Virus record (IMG/VR): IMGVR_UViG_3300020472_000016
Coordinates: 17,535-81,534 of that record
Direction: 5' to 3' (one strand)
Length of the DNA stretch: 64,000 nucleotides
Source of the DNA: a virus
In this document: positions 44,864 through 55,700 of the stretch, in pieces
Position numbering within the stretch: position 1 is the stretch's first letter
Layout of the letters: every line of letters starts with the position of its first letter
Program-made: the position numbers and the translations under genes
Notes under the pieces: generated by a model
Databases searched by the model: none
Told to the model about the DNA's origin: nothing
Seen by the model: only the letters and a program-made list of their open reading frames with translations

Positions 44864-46363
44864 ATGGCAAAACAGCTAGTTGGTATCGGTTCTTCGGCAA
44901 ATGATGGCACAGGTGACACCCTGCGGGACGGTGCTATCAAGTATAATGCCAACTTTGACGAACTATATCAGAAATTAGGTAATGACACGGACATCCATAT
45001 AGATATCACTGCTGGTATAACGGATGGACAAGTACTTAAATGGAGTAGTACACCAACTCCTGCATTCCGAGGTGCAGACTTTAATCTTTTAAGTGCGAAT
45101 TTAGATACGAATGCTCATCAGATAATTTGTGACGGTACAGATGATATTGTAGTTAAGCAGACTGGTACTGGTGATATTAAACTTTGGGGTGGTGGATCAG
45201 GTTCAGCATACACTTATATTGATGGTGCTGATGGATACTTTAAATGGTATGCACCATATGCAAATGCTGCTGCTCTACCAAATGCTACTAACCACCATGG
45301 TATGTTTGCACATACACATGACACTGGAAAGGCACACTTCGCTCATGATCCTGATTGGATCCAATTAGTAGATGTAAACGATAGTATTAATATCCTGTCT
45401 GATGTAGACACCACTGTGAACGGTGGTCCTTCAGGTGGGCAAGTTTTAAAGTGGAATGCGAGTACTACAAAATGGGAGCCAGCGAATGACGAACAAGGAT
45501 CTGGAGGTGGAGGAGGTACTACACAGAATTTATTCGAAACAGTTACCGCTGACACTGGCACAACAACTGCTTCCGCAGCTAACGATACTCTCATTATTGC
45601 TGGTGGTACTAATATCTCCACCACTCTTGTTGGCGATACTCTTACTGTAGACATGACAGGAGCACTTGGTGCACCTGATCAGAATCTATTCTCAACTTTC
45701 TCTGCAGATAATGGTAGCACTTCTGCTACTGTAGCTACAGACACCTTGTCTATTGCAGGTGGTGCTAGTATCAGTACAAACTTAAGTACCAATACTATTA
45801 CCATTACTAACGATGCACCTAACATCGTACAGAATGTTCTACAGACAATTACTGGTAACAGTGGATCTTATACGTCAAATTCTTCCACTGCTTCTGTTGC
45901 AATAGAAGGTTCTAATGGAATTACTACTTCGGTATCAGGATCCACACTGAGTATTACTTCTACCAGATTACTTCCATCAAATACTTTGGAAGGTAAATCA
46001 ATTTATTATGATGGTGAGAATGATGCATGGGAAGTAGGAGATGGTCCTGTATACTTCTATTCATTTACTGCACCTAGCGATATGATATATCGGGTGTCAG
46101 GTCCAGGAGTTGATTCTGGGACAGATAATCCTGGTTTAGTTCTCTTTAGAGGACATACTTATAAGTTATACAATACTACTGGTGCTAATCACCCACTGAA
46201 GCTACGTGTATCTTCAGGTGGTGCTGCAGTTACCGATGGTGTGAACGCAATGTCTAATGGCACTACAACATACACAGTACCTATGACCGTTGCTGCTGGT
46301 ACGACTTATGTCTATCAGTGTGAATTACATTCAGCAATGATGGGTACCATAACAATAGCATAA
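44864..46363 (+). CDS. Fibre-like structural protein with C-terminal cupredoxin domain, 499 aa
   Basis: The N-terminus (VGIGSSANDGTGDTLRDGAI, then KYNANFDELYQKLG) is the attachment region I recall from cyanophage fibre-like proteins. A beta-repeat stalk follows (three copies of 'T-x-N-L-F/V-x-T-h-x-A-D-x-G-x-x', residues 215-380). The last 85 residues form a cupredoxin-like domain: LVLFRGHTYKLYNTTGAN, then H443 in NHPLKL, and YVYQCELHSAMMGTITIA with C486, H489 and M492. H, C-x-x-H-x-x-M is the type-1 copper ligand set, with amicyanin-like spacing. Copper binding in a virion is a prediction. It may also serve only as a fold. Confidence 0.82.
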   Translation: MAKQLVGIGSSANDGTGDTLRDGAIKYNANFDELYQKLGNDTDIHIDITAGITDGQVLKWSSTPTPAFRGADFNLLSANLDTNAHQIICDGTDDIVVKQTGTGDIKLWGGGSGSAYTYIDGADGYFKWYAPYANAAALPNATNHHGMFAHTHDTGKAHFAHDPDWIQLVDVNDSINILSDVDTTVNGGPSGGQVLKWNASTTKWEPANDEQGSGGGGGTTQNLFETVTADTGTTTASAANDTLIIAGGTNISTTLVGDTLTVDMTGALGAPDQNLFSTFSADNGSTSATVATDTLSIAGGASISTNLSTNTITITNDAPNIVQNVLQTITGNSGSYTSNSSTASVAIEGSNGITTSVSGSTLSITSTRLLPSNTLEGKSIYYDGENDAWEVGDGPVYFYSFTAPSDMIYRVSGPGVDSGTDNPGLVLFRGHTYKLYNTTGANHPLKLRVSSGGAAVTDGVNAMSNGTTTYTVPMTVAAGTTYVYQCELHSAMMGTITIA

Positions 46364-46364
46364 G

Positions 46365-48212
46365 ATGACAAGAACAGTCCCTGGAAGTGGAGCCACAATC
46401 GAACCAGTCTTTAACAGTGTATATGGTGTTAAAGATGTAATCGTTACTAACCCTGGACAGGATTATGATCCAAATGATCCTCCTAGACTTAGTATCGCAA
46501 ATTGTGGTACACCTATAAGGGACGCTGTACTTCGTGCAAATATTGGTGTTAACGGTGATCTTCTATCAGTAGACGTTGTAGATCCTGGTGAAGGATATGA
46601 TCCATTAAGATTAATTATTGATAGTGATGATCCTGGCATTGTACAAGGGGATGCAAATATATTCCTTAAGGATGATGGTACTGGGGGACTTTCCCACCTA
46701 CAGGTAAATCAACCTGGTGATGGATATTTTAGTGCTACTGCTGCTATTGCTGGTGGTGGTGGATCTGGTGCAGAACTAGTTCCTGTCACTGGTGGTGTTA
46801 CTGGTCTTGCTATCGAAGCAAAAGGAAGAAACTATACTGCAGAAGATATTACTCTTGTCATCTCTGGTGGAGGTGGAGGAGACGGTGCTACTGGTGTTGC
46901 TGAGGTAGAACAGTTTGGTAGTGTTACCAATATCAATATCAGTGATGCTGGAGAATTTTTTGAGACACCTCCTATTATTCAGTTAATTGGTGGAGGTGGA
47001 TCAGGTGCTGAGGCAGAAGCTAAGATTAACCTCGGTGCTATTACAAGTATTGACATACTCAATCCTGGTGGTGGATATGTTAACCCACCAAGTGTTATCT
47101 TTACTAGGGATACTAACTTAATCAGGACACAGAGAAATAGAACCTCTTTAGAGGGAACAGTATACAACCTGACAGGTCTTATCCGTAATGCTACTGCATC
47201 AGATCAGACTTTCTATGTACAGACAACTAATGCATATTCAGGTTCTGGTAAGTTCCAAATAGGTGGAGAGATCATTAGATATACTGGTAAGACTGTTAAT
47301 AGTTTTACTGGATGTACTAGAGGTATTAACTTCCGTTATGACCAAAGGGTTGTATTGGATACTCTGGCAGATCAGGGTGGTATATCTGGATATGCTTTTA
47401 CTGTGTCAGACAGACTCAGAAGAGTAGAAGAGGATAAGTCCAATAAGGTTGCCATAGTATATGATTGGAACCCTGCAACTAGAGAACTATTCGTAACATT
47501 CGAAGTTGATGAATTAGCATTTATAGATGGTGGTCGTTCTAATGAAAAGACTGCTGTGATTCAGTTTATTGCTGGTGTTGCTAGTTCTTCTGGTACTGGT
47601 GTATCAGCACACGTCCTACTTGAGGATGTTAATGGTGTTATTATAACTTTCGAAGATCCTATTAGTACCTTAACTGGATTTGTCTTCGAAGATAACGATG
47701 AATTGGATGGTGCTGGTGATGGCATCATTGACCTGGTAAATACTGATACAGACTTTGCTGATGAAATTAGTTTAGATGGTGGTATTGCATCATCTCTATA
47801 TGGTATTGAGGAAACTATAGGTGGTGAGAACACAACTCTGTTCCAACAGGGTGATCAGTTATATGATTCTAACTTAGTTCCACTAGTCTCTACTGTGTCT
47901 GCTGCTGGTGCTCTTGCTGATGGTATAGCACACAACGGAACTGCCATTATCATTGCGAAGTCATGGAATAGTGTTAACTATCAGATTGGTGAAACAATAA
48001 CGGGTAACTCTACTGGAGTGACTGCCCAAGTTGTTTCATTTGATAATGATTATGCAACTGGTTATGTCAAATTAGAGGTAGATACATTAACTAATAATGG
48101 CAATACCTACAAGTTTACCACCTCCGACACACTTACTGGTGGAGGATCGGGTGCAACTGCTGTATTCTGGAAACAGGAGTTCACTAACCTAGTTAGAAAC
48201 GAACCAGAATAA
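46365..48212 (+). CDS. GGxGY-repeat structural protein, 615 aa
   Basis: The start lies one base after the upstream stop. Residues 20-245 contain about six GGxGYxxPP-type units (for example NPGQDYDPNDPPRLSI, DPGEGYDPLRLII, QPGDGYFSATAAI, NPGGGYVNPPSVIF) with 'GGGGSGA' turns. Residues 270-340 carry a segment that also occurs in the giant protein (GGEIIRYTGKTVNSFTGCTR resembling DQEIVQYKEKSLNQFIECTR). The remainder is beta-rich. It is probably a baseplate-associated decoration or fibre protein. No enzymatic domain is seen. The shared segments indicate common ancestry with parts of the giant protein. Confidence 0.8.
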   Translation: MTRTVPGSGATIEPVFNSVYGVKDVIVTNPGQDYDPNDPPRLSIANCGTPIRDAVLRANIGVNGDLLSVDVVDPGEGYDPLRLIIDSDDPGIVQGDANIFLKDDGTGGLSHLQVNQPGDGYFSATAAIAGGGGSGAELVPVTGGVTGLAIEAKGRNYTAEDITLVISGGGGGDGATGVAEVEQFGSVTNINISDAGEFFETPPIIQLIGGGGSGAEAEAKINLGAITSIDILNPGGGYVNPPSVIFTRDTNLIRTQRNRTSLEGTVYNLTGLIRNATASDQTFYVQTTNAYSGSGKFQIGGEIIRYTGKTVNSFTGCTRGINFRYDQRVVLDTLADQGGISGYAFTVSDRLRRVEEDKSNKVAIVYDWNPATRELFVTFEVDELAFIDGGRSNEKTAVIQFIAGVASSSGTGVSAHVLLEDVNGVIITFEDPISTLTGFVFEDNDELDGAGDGIIDLVNTDTDFADEISLDGGIASSLYGIEETIGGENTTLFQQGDQLYDSNLVPLVSTVSAAGALADGIAHNGTAIIIAKSWNSVNYQIGETITGNSTGVTAQVVSFDNDYATGYVKLEVDTLTNNGNTYKFTTSDTLTGGGSGATAVFWKQEFTNLVRNEPE

Positions 48213-48216
48213 GTTT

Positions 48217-48224
48217 ACTAAATA
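48217..48224 (+). promoter_or_regulatory. Late-promoter-like box
   Basis: ACTAAATA lies 22 bases before ATG 48246 in a 33-base intergenic gap, and AAGGAAGG follows as part of the ribosome-binding region. Same CTAAATA form as near 44834. Confidence 0.4.
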
Positions 48225-48245
48225 TAAGGAAGGTATTAAAGCGTA

Positions 48246-49781
48246 ATGGCACTTCTCACAGATCAATTTAGAATTTTTACTGCGGAGAGATTTATTAAGT
48301 CTCTAGAGGGTGCCGACCCATCGCAGTCCGACCTCGTGGCAGGAACCTCTAGGGACAGGTTATATGTTTTCATCGGTAGACCACAAGAGTGGGATAACGA
48401 GAACGCACCACCTACTCCAGTGGATTCATTCCAAGAGTTTTCAGACACTTTCTCTGATATGATATCAATGAAACGTGTTCTTGCTAACGACACGGTTCAG
48501 GTTGTACGTCGTATCGACTGGACACCCCCAGAACAAACTACTGGTGGTTTAGGTTATGTTTACGACATGTACCGTCACGACTACAGTTCTACTAAGACTG
48601 CATCGTCTGGTGCTACTAAACTATATGATGCTGACTTTTACGTAGTTAACAGTCAATACCAAGTATATAAGTGCATATATAATGGCACATCTCCTTCTGA
48701 TCCCAATGGTAAACCTTCGACAGTGGAGCCGACAGGCACTTCCACAAGTATTATCACTACCTCCGATGGCTATCGTTGGAAGTATCTTTATACTATACCT
48801 GTTGGTCAGGTCTTAAAATTCTTCTCAAACGACTACATGCCTGTTCTCAGCGACGTTGCTGTTACTGGTGATGCAGTTGGTGGTGAGATTGATAGTGTTG
48901 TTATTCAGGCATCTGGTACTGGATATAACAACGGAACCTATGAGAACGTACCTATTAAAGGTGATGGTGTAGGTGGAAGGGTATCACTAGTGGTTGATGG
49001 TGGTAGAGTTGTATCTGCTACTGTTACATCTGGTGGATCTGGATATAACTTTGGTAAGATTATTATTGATGAAGTGAATGGTATTGGTGCTGGTACAGGT
49101 ACTGGTGCTTCTATCGATGTTATTATTCCTCCTGACAGTGGTCATGGTGCTGAACCAGACTCTGAGTTGGGTGGTTATAGAGTTATGATTAACACGAAGT
49201 TCACCTACGATGAAGGATCAGGTGACTTCCCTACAGATAATGACTATCGTCGTATTGGATTGGTAATCAATCCTAAGCAATATGGTACTACAGAACTTAC
49301 TTCTGCTATTACCCTATCAGGAACTAATGCTGTTATCTTCAGTCCTACTTTCACAGGACAGTTCCAAACTGATGAAATTGTAACCCAGTCCCGTACTGTT
49401 GGTGGTCAGCAAGTGACTGCTAGAGGTCGGGTCATTTCATGGAATGACACAACTAAAGTTCTTAAATACTATCAGAACAGAGTTGACGGTGTATTCCCTG
49501 AGATCACTGGTAACTTAACAGACTTTGAGGGTGGTAACCCTGTCGTAGGTGCTACTTCTGGTACATCTGCTGACCCAGACATCAACTTCCCAATTGTATC
49601 TGGAGCCTCCACACGTATTATTAATAACACTGAATATGACCTTGGTATGTCATTCACCAACGGATATGCCAAACCTGAGATCGAACCTAACTCTGGTGAG
49701 ATCATCTACATAGACAACAGAGGAGCAATTTCTCGTGCTGGTGACCAAATCGAAGATATCAAGATCGTAATCGAATTCTAA
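48246..49781 (+). CDS. 8: Baseplate wedge protein gp8-like
   Basis: The protein has 511 residues. The N-terminal pattern FRIFTAERFIKSLEGADPSQ, then RDRLYVFIGRPQEWDNENAP, then DMISMKRVLANDTVQVVRRI resembles proteins annotated as gp8 baseplate wedge in T4-like cyanophages. T4 gp8 has 334 residues; the extra length here comes from GGxGY-type repeats (SGTGYNNGTYENVPI, SGGSGYNFGKIII) in the middle. gp8 binds gp7 and gp10 at the wedge periphery. Position between the gp7-like giant and the DUF4815 protein fits. Assignment rests on recall and gene order, so the symbol is provisional. Confidence 0.72.
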   Translation: MALLTDQFRIFTAERFIKSLEGADPSQSDLVAGTSRDRLYVFIGRPQEWDNENAPPTPVDSFQEFSDTFSDMISMKRVLANDTVQVVRRIDWTPPEQTTGGLGYVYDMYRHDYSSTKTASSGATKLYDADFYVVNSQYQVYKCIYNGTSPSDPNGKPSTVEPTGTSTSIITTSDGYRWKYLYTIPVGQVLKFFSNDYMPVLSDVAVTGDAVGGEIDSVVIQASGTGYNNGTYENVPIKGDGVGGRVSLVVDGGRVVSATVTSGGSGYNFGKIIIDEVNGIGAGTGTGASIDVIIPPDSGHGAEPDSELGGYRVMINTKFTYDEGSGDFPTDNDYRRIGLVINPKQYGTTELTSAITLSGTNAVIFSPTFTGQFQTDEIVTQSRTVGGQQVTARGRVISWNDTTKVLKYYQNRVDGVFPEITGNLTDFEGGNPVVGATSGTSADPDINFPIVSGASTRIINNTEYDLGMSFTNGYAKPEIEPNSGEIIYIDNRGAISRAGDQIEDIKIVIEF

Positions 49782-49785
49782 AGAG

Positions 49786-52700
49786 ATGCCACAGAATACT
49801 AATCTGAATATCGCTCCATATTTTGACGATTTCAGTAAAGACAAAAACTTTTATAGAGTTCTCTTCCGACCAGGATTCCCAATCCAGGCGAGAGAACTTA
49901 CCACTATGCAATCGATTCTGCAGAATCAGGTCGAAGCAATGGGGCAGCACCTATTTAAAGAAGGTGCTATGGTCATTCCTGGACAGATTGGATATGACCT
50001 TAATGTACACTGTGTTCTTATACAGCAGGCATTTTTAGGAGTTGACGTTGAGACTTATCGTACTCAGTTACACGGAAAGATTGTTGAGGGTCTAACCACT
50101 GGCATCAAGGCTAAGGTTCTCTTCTCTATCCCTGCTACTGAATCAACTGCTGGTTATATTACATTCTATCTGAAGTATATTGAGTCTGGTGACACAACTT
50201 CAGATACTTCTACAAAGGTATTCCAGAACAATGAACAGTTAATTTGTGAAGAAGAATTAACGTTTGGTAATACTTTGATTGAGATTGGATCTCCATGGTC
50301 ACAGTTACTACCAGTTGAGTCTGCAAGAATTGGTTCCACAGCATATATCAATGAAGGAGTCTATTTCATCCGTGGTCACTTTGTTGACATCATCTCTGCT
50401 TATATTATTCTTGATCAGTATACCAACAATCCATCCTACAGGGTGGGGTTTGAGGTATCAGAATCTATCATCACCCCAGAAGACGATCCATCCTTAACGG
50501 ATAATGCGATTGGATCATCTAACTACTCTGCTCCAGGTTCACATAGGTTTAGAATTAAGACACAGCTTGTTAAGAAAGCAATTGCTGATGATACTGATAA
50601 GAACTTCATCGAATTGTTGCGTCTAAACAACTCTGTTGTAGAAAACTTTGTTGATCATACATCATACAACGAGATTGAGAAGTCTATTGCTCGTCGTACT
50701 TATGAGACACATGGTGACTATGTTGTTAATACCTTCGATGTTCGTGCTAGAGAGCACTTAGATGACTTCTTTAATAATGGTGTATATAAAGCAGGTGTAA
50801 CATCTGCTGATGGTAATGTTGCTAGTGAAGAATGGTGTGCAATGGAGGTTGGTCCAGGTAAAGCATACGTTAAAGGATATCGTACAGAACTATTAGCAAC
50901 TAACTATGTTGACTCACCTAAACCTCGTACTTTCTTAGGTCGTCAGAACCAAATTATTCCTATTGACTTATCACAGTCATGTGAGGTATATGATGTTTGG
51001 GGATGGCCAGAGATCTCTGGAGAAGGTGTAACTAACTGTTATCAGGTATTAGAATTACGTGATAGCTGGTCAGGTGCAGGTCCTTCTAACTCTGTACAAG
51101 GACAGCAGGTTGGTGTAGCAAGATGTTTACAACTTGAGGTTGATGGTACTAAGTATCGTCTGTTTATGTTTGACATACAGATGTTTACTGCGATTAACTT
51201 TGCAAACTCTCAGACAGTCAATGCTGGAGAGGTTCTAATTGGTCGTACATCTGGTGCTAAAGGATTTGTTCACAGTGGTAGTGGTGAGGCTGCATTGCTT
51301 CATCAAATATCTGGACAGTTCCAGATAGGAGAGGTTCTACTAAGAGATGGTAGAGTTCTAGACACTCTAGATGCAATCTATTCTTATGAGCAATCTGATA
51401 TTCGTCAGGTAGTAGGTAAGGATGGTGCTACCGTTATCTTTACTGCATCATTAACTCTTAATGATGTTCAGTCACTTAGTGGTAATACTATTACTATTGA
51501 TCAAGCAGGTGGTGCTGATATAGAAGGGTATGGTACTCGCCTATCAGCAGACATTCGTGCTGGTGAGGTTATATCTCCAACTGCTACAGACTTTAAAGGT
51601 TCTAAGTCATTACGTATTAAGAGAATTGACTATACAGATATAGGATATACTACTGCTAACAGAAGAGATGCTGGTACTGCTGTAGTATTTGATTTTGCTG
51701 CACAAAATGCAAAACTAGATACAAGTTTAACTAAAGGATCTATAACTGATGCTGAATATCAAGCAGGTCAGGTAGTTCGTTTACGTCCTTACTTTACTCA
51801 GAAACCAGTACAGGATGGAGAACTTGTGATTGACATGCCTAAGCAGGCAATTAAGTCAATTTCTGACGAATCATTTATCGTAATGAAGACTTTTGCTAAC
51901 AAGCAGTTGTCATCTGGTGACGTTACATTCACACTTCCAGAAAACGAACAGTTCGCAACTCTAGATGGTGAGAACTATATCCTCACAGTCACACAAGGTG
52001 CTAACAGTAACACTGGATATGCGTGGGTTGTAGGTAGTGTATTGGATATAGAAGCAGAATCTGAGAAAGCGACACCTACACTTAGTGTAGCTTTTGGTGC
52101 TAACCGTCAATCCATGCAGATCACAGGCATGAACGATGGTTCTGGTGGTTCAGCGAACATATCTGAAGTAACACTAACTGCTGCTGTATCGGTTAATAAT
52201 GTTTCTAAGAAGATTAAGACTGCTGCTAAGATGAGAACGATGAAAGTCGTTCGTACTAGGGACAATAATGATGTTCAGAACTATGGTCTAACATATGGTA
52301 ACCTATATGGTACTCGTATCGAGGATGAAGAGATTTCATTCGCACTGAATGATGTCTATAAAGTTCATGCTGTCTTTGAGTCTGGGGATGAGAATGATGC
52401 TCAGGTTCCTTATGTTGTATTAACAGAGAACGTCTTCTTTGACAATGGTTCTGTTGTTGTTGGTAGAACATCTGGTGCTCGTGGTAGAGTTGTTTCCTTT
52501 AATTCCAACAACCTTAGACTATACATAGTTCCATTAAGTAGTGGAACCTTTAACTCAGGTGAAACTATTGATGGTTTTGATGATGATCTCAATGTTCTGG
52601 TTGGTGTTATTGATGACGCTGACGGTTCAGTAGAGAGAGGATCGAAAAATATTACAGCGAATTTTGATTTAGATTCTAACTATACATCCTATTTTTATAA

Positions 52701-55700
52701 TGTTTCGAAACTTGTTAGGAAAGGTGGCACAGCAGAACCACGTAGAAAGTTGGCTGTTGTCTTCGACTATTTCATCCATGAAGCATCGGGTGACTATTTC
52801 TCTAACCAATCTTACTCTGGAATCGGTTTCACTGAAATTCCTAGATGGAGAGGTGAAAATAATAGTAAAGTCCTTACAGATAATATAGACTTTAGACCTG
52901 CTGTTGGTGAACTAGCATCTGGATCTGGTACTGTAGAGCAACCCTACTATGTCAATTGTGTAAGTTTAGACTTTGACTCAAGAGTATTCACTAGTACTGG
53001 TGGTGCTGGTGGTTCTACTATCTTTAATATACCTAAGGTAGAAGAACAGTTCCGTTGTGACTATGAATACTATCTACCAAGGCAAGACAAATTATTCATG
53101 ACCCATGATGGGGATCTGAAACTATCACAGGGTGTACCTGCTGAAGATCCTCCAGAAGCAGACGATCTTGACAATGCTATGATGATAGCAAAGATACGTT
53201 ATGCTCCTTATGTTTATGATGTAGATGAAGATATTCTCATATCACTACACCAGCAACGTCGTTACACGATGGAAGACATCGGTAACATGGATAGACGTTT
53301 GCAGTCTGTTGAGTATTATACTTCTCTTACTTTATTAGAGAATGATGCAAGAAACGTAAAGGCATTTGATGCTGATGGTTTTGACCGTCTGAAGAATGGT
53401 TTTATGGTGGATGACTTCACCGATCATGGTACTTCAGATACTGATAATATTGACTATAAGTGCTCTCTTGACTTTACTGAGGGTGTACTACGTCCTTCAC
53501 ACTATACAACTAACGTTGCATTAGAGTGGAGTTCTGCTCTGTCAACTAATGTCAATAAGCCTGTTGCTAATATTTTGACACTTCCATATACGGAAGCGAT
53601 GATTATTAACCAACCATATGCTTCACGTATGGAGAACGTTAACCCATTTAACGTCTTTACCTTTATTGGTCGTATTGACCTAACTCCAGCATCTGATGAC
53701 TGGACTGATACACGTCGTGCTCCTGTTCGAGTAACATCTATCGAAGGTAACTTCCAAGCAACCCGTCGTAGATTGCGTGTGAACCAGCAAGGTTTTGCAC
53801 CTGTACAGTGGAGAGGTTGGAGGACTGCATGGACTGGTACTCGTAGATCAGGTACTAGAACGTGGAGAGAACAAACATTTGCTCGTGGTGTACCTCGTCG
53901 TGTGTTACGTGGTGAGACTATCACTACTACCCGTCGTCAGGTAAGGAGTGGTGTTAGAACTCGTGTTGTACCAAGGATTGATAGAAGATCCTTAGGAGAC
54001 AGCATTATTGATAGTACATTTATCCCATGGATTCGTTCTAGGAACGTATCATTTGATGTACAAAGAATTAAGCCAAAGACAAGAATGTATGCATTCTTTG
54101 ATGGTGATCAAGTAATTAATTACGTTACACCTAAACTGATTGAGATCGTTAAGAACTCTACAGAAGACACCAGAACTAACGAAACACCTTTCGTTATTGG
54201 TGAGACAGTTATTGGTGTAACATCTGGATCAAGATTTAGGGTTGCTGCTCCTAACAATGGATTAAGCACTAACCCATATAGTCAAACAAATAATGCATTA
54301 CCAGACTCATATGCATCACAGACTGATATCATAAACGTTGATACTGAAGTGATGGCAAGGACTGTCTCTCCTGATTATTATGGTAACATTGCCATTGGTG
54401 AGATCCTAGTAGGTCAGACCTCAGGTGCACGTGCTGTTGTTAAAGACCGCCGTCTGATGTCAGACTTGACTGGTAATATGCACGGTGTATTCTTTATACC
54501 TAACCCACAGAACAGTTCTAACCCACGTTGGGCAACTGGTAGTAGGGTCTTCCGTCTATCGTCTTCTGACACAGATAGCAGACTTCCTGGTGCAGTTGAT
54601 TCAGCTGCTGAGGCAGAATATACAGCAAGAGGTACACTTAATACTGTACAGGAAAATATACTTGCTGTTAGAAATGCACAGATTGTTAGAGATACTGTTA
54701 ATGATCGTCGGACAGTTCGTTCTGTTCGTACCAATGTTAGACAGGTTGGTTGGTGGGATCCACTTGCACAATCATTCCTGCTTGAGGAAGAGGGTGGTAC
54801 ATTTGTTACTGGTGTAGACATCTACTTCGGTACTAAAGATAGTAACATTCCTATCTCTATGCAGATACGTCCTATGGAGAATGGTTATCCAACTAAGGAT
54901 ATCTTACCTTTCTCTGACGTTACTATAGAACCATCAGGTGTTGAGATATCAGAGAACGCATCGATTGCTACGAGGTTTAATTTCCCTGCTCCTGTTTATA
55001 TTCCAGCATCAGAAGAACATTGTTTTGTATTGTTCTCCGACTCTAACGAGTATAAGGTATGGATATCTAGGATGGGTGATATTGATATCACTGGTACTAG
55101 AACTATATCTGAGCAGCCATATGCTGGTGTTCTGTTTAAATCACAGAACGCATCTACGTGGACTGCTGACCAGTATGAAGACCTTAAGTTCTCGTTATAT
55201 CGAGCACAGTTTGACACCAGTGTTACAGGTCGTGCTATCTTTAATAACACCAAATTAGGTCTGGCAAATGACGGAATATTAAGTTTGGTAAATAATCCTG
55301 TAACAACGATTAAACCAAAACAGTTAATCACCCTACCTACAGGCACAAGTTACAACTTTACAGTTGGTGCTCGTATCATACAAAACCCATCATCTGCTTC
55401 TGCAACTGTTGTAGAATTTGATGCTGCTGCAAACCCACAGACTATACTGGTAACAGATATTGTCGGAACGTTTGCTCAGGGTTTCATTGATGGTAATGGT
55501 GATCCCTTCCAGAGTCTTAAGTCTTCACAGGGTACTGCAACCATAGTCATGTCCACTGTTAACAACGGTGTATTTGAGGTTGGTGATGTAATCACAGGTT
55601 CTTCGTCTGGTGCAACTGCAATCGTAACCAACTATGTAAGTGGAACCTCAACTATTACAGCGAATTATGTTGACAGTGAGTTTGATGTATCAAACGACAC

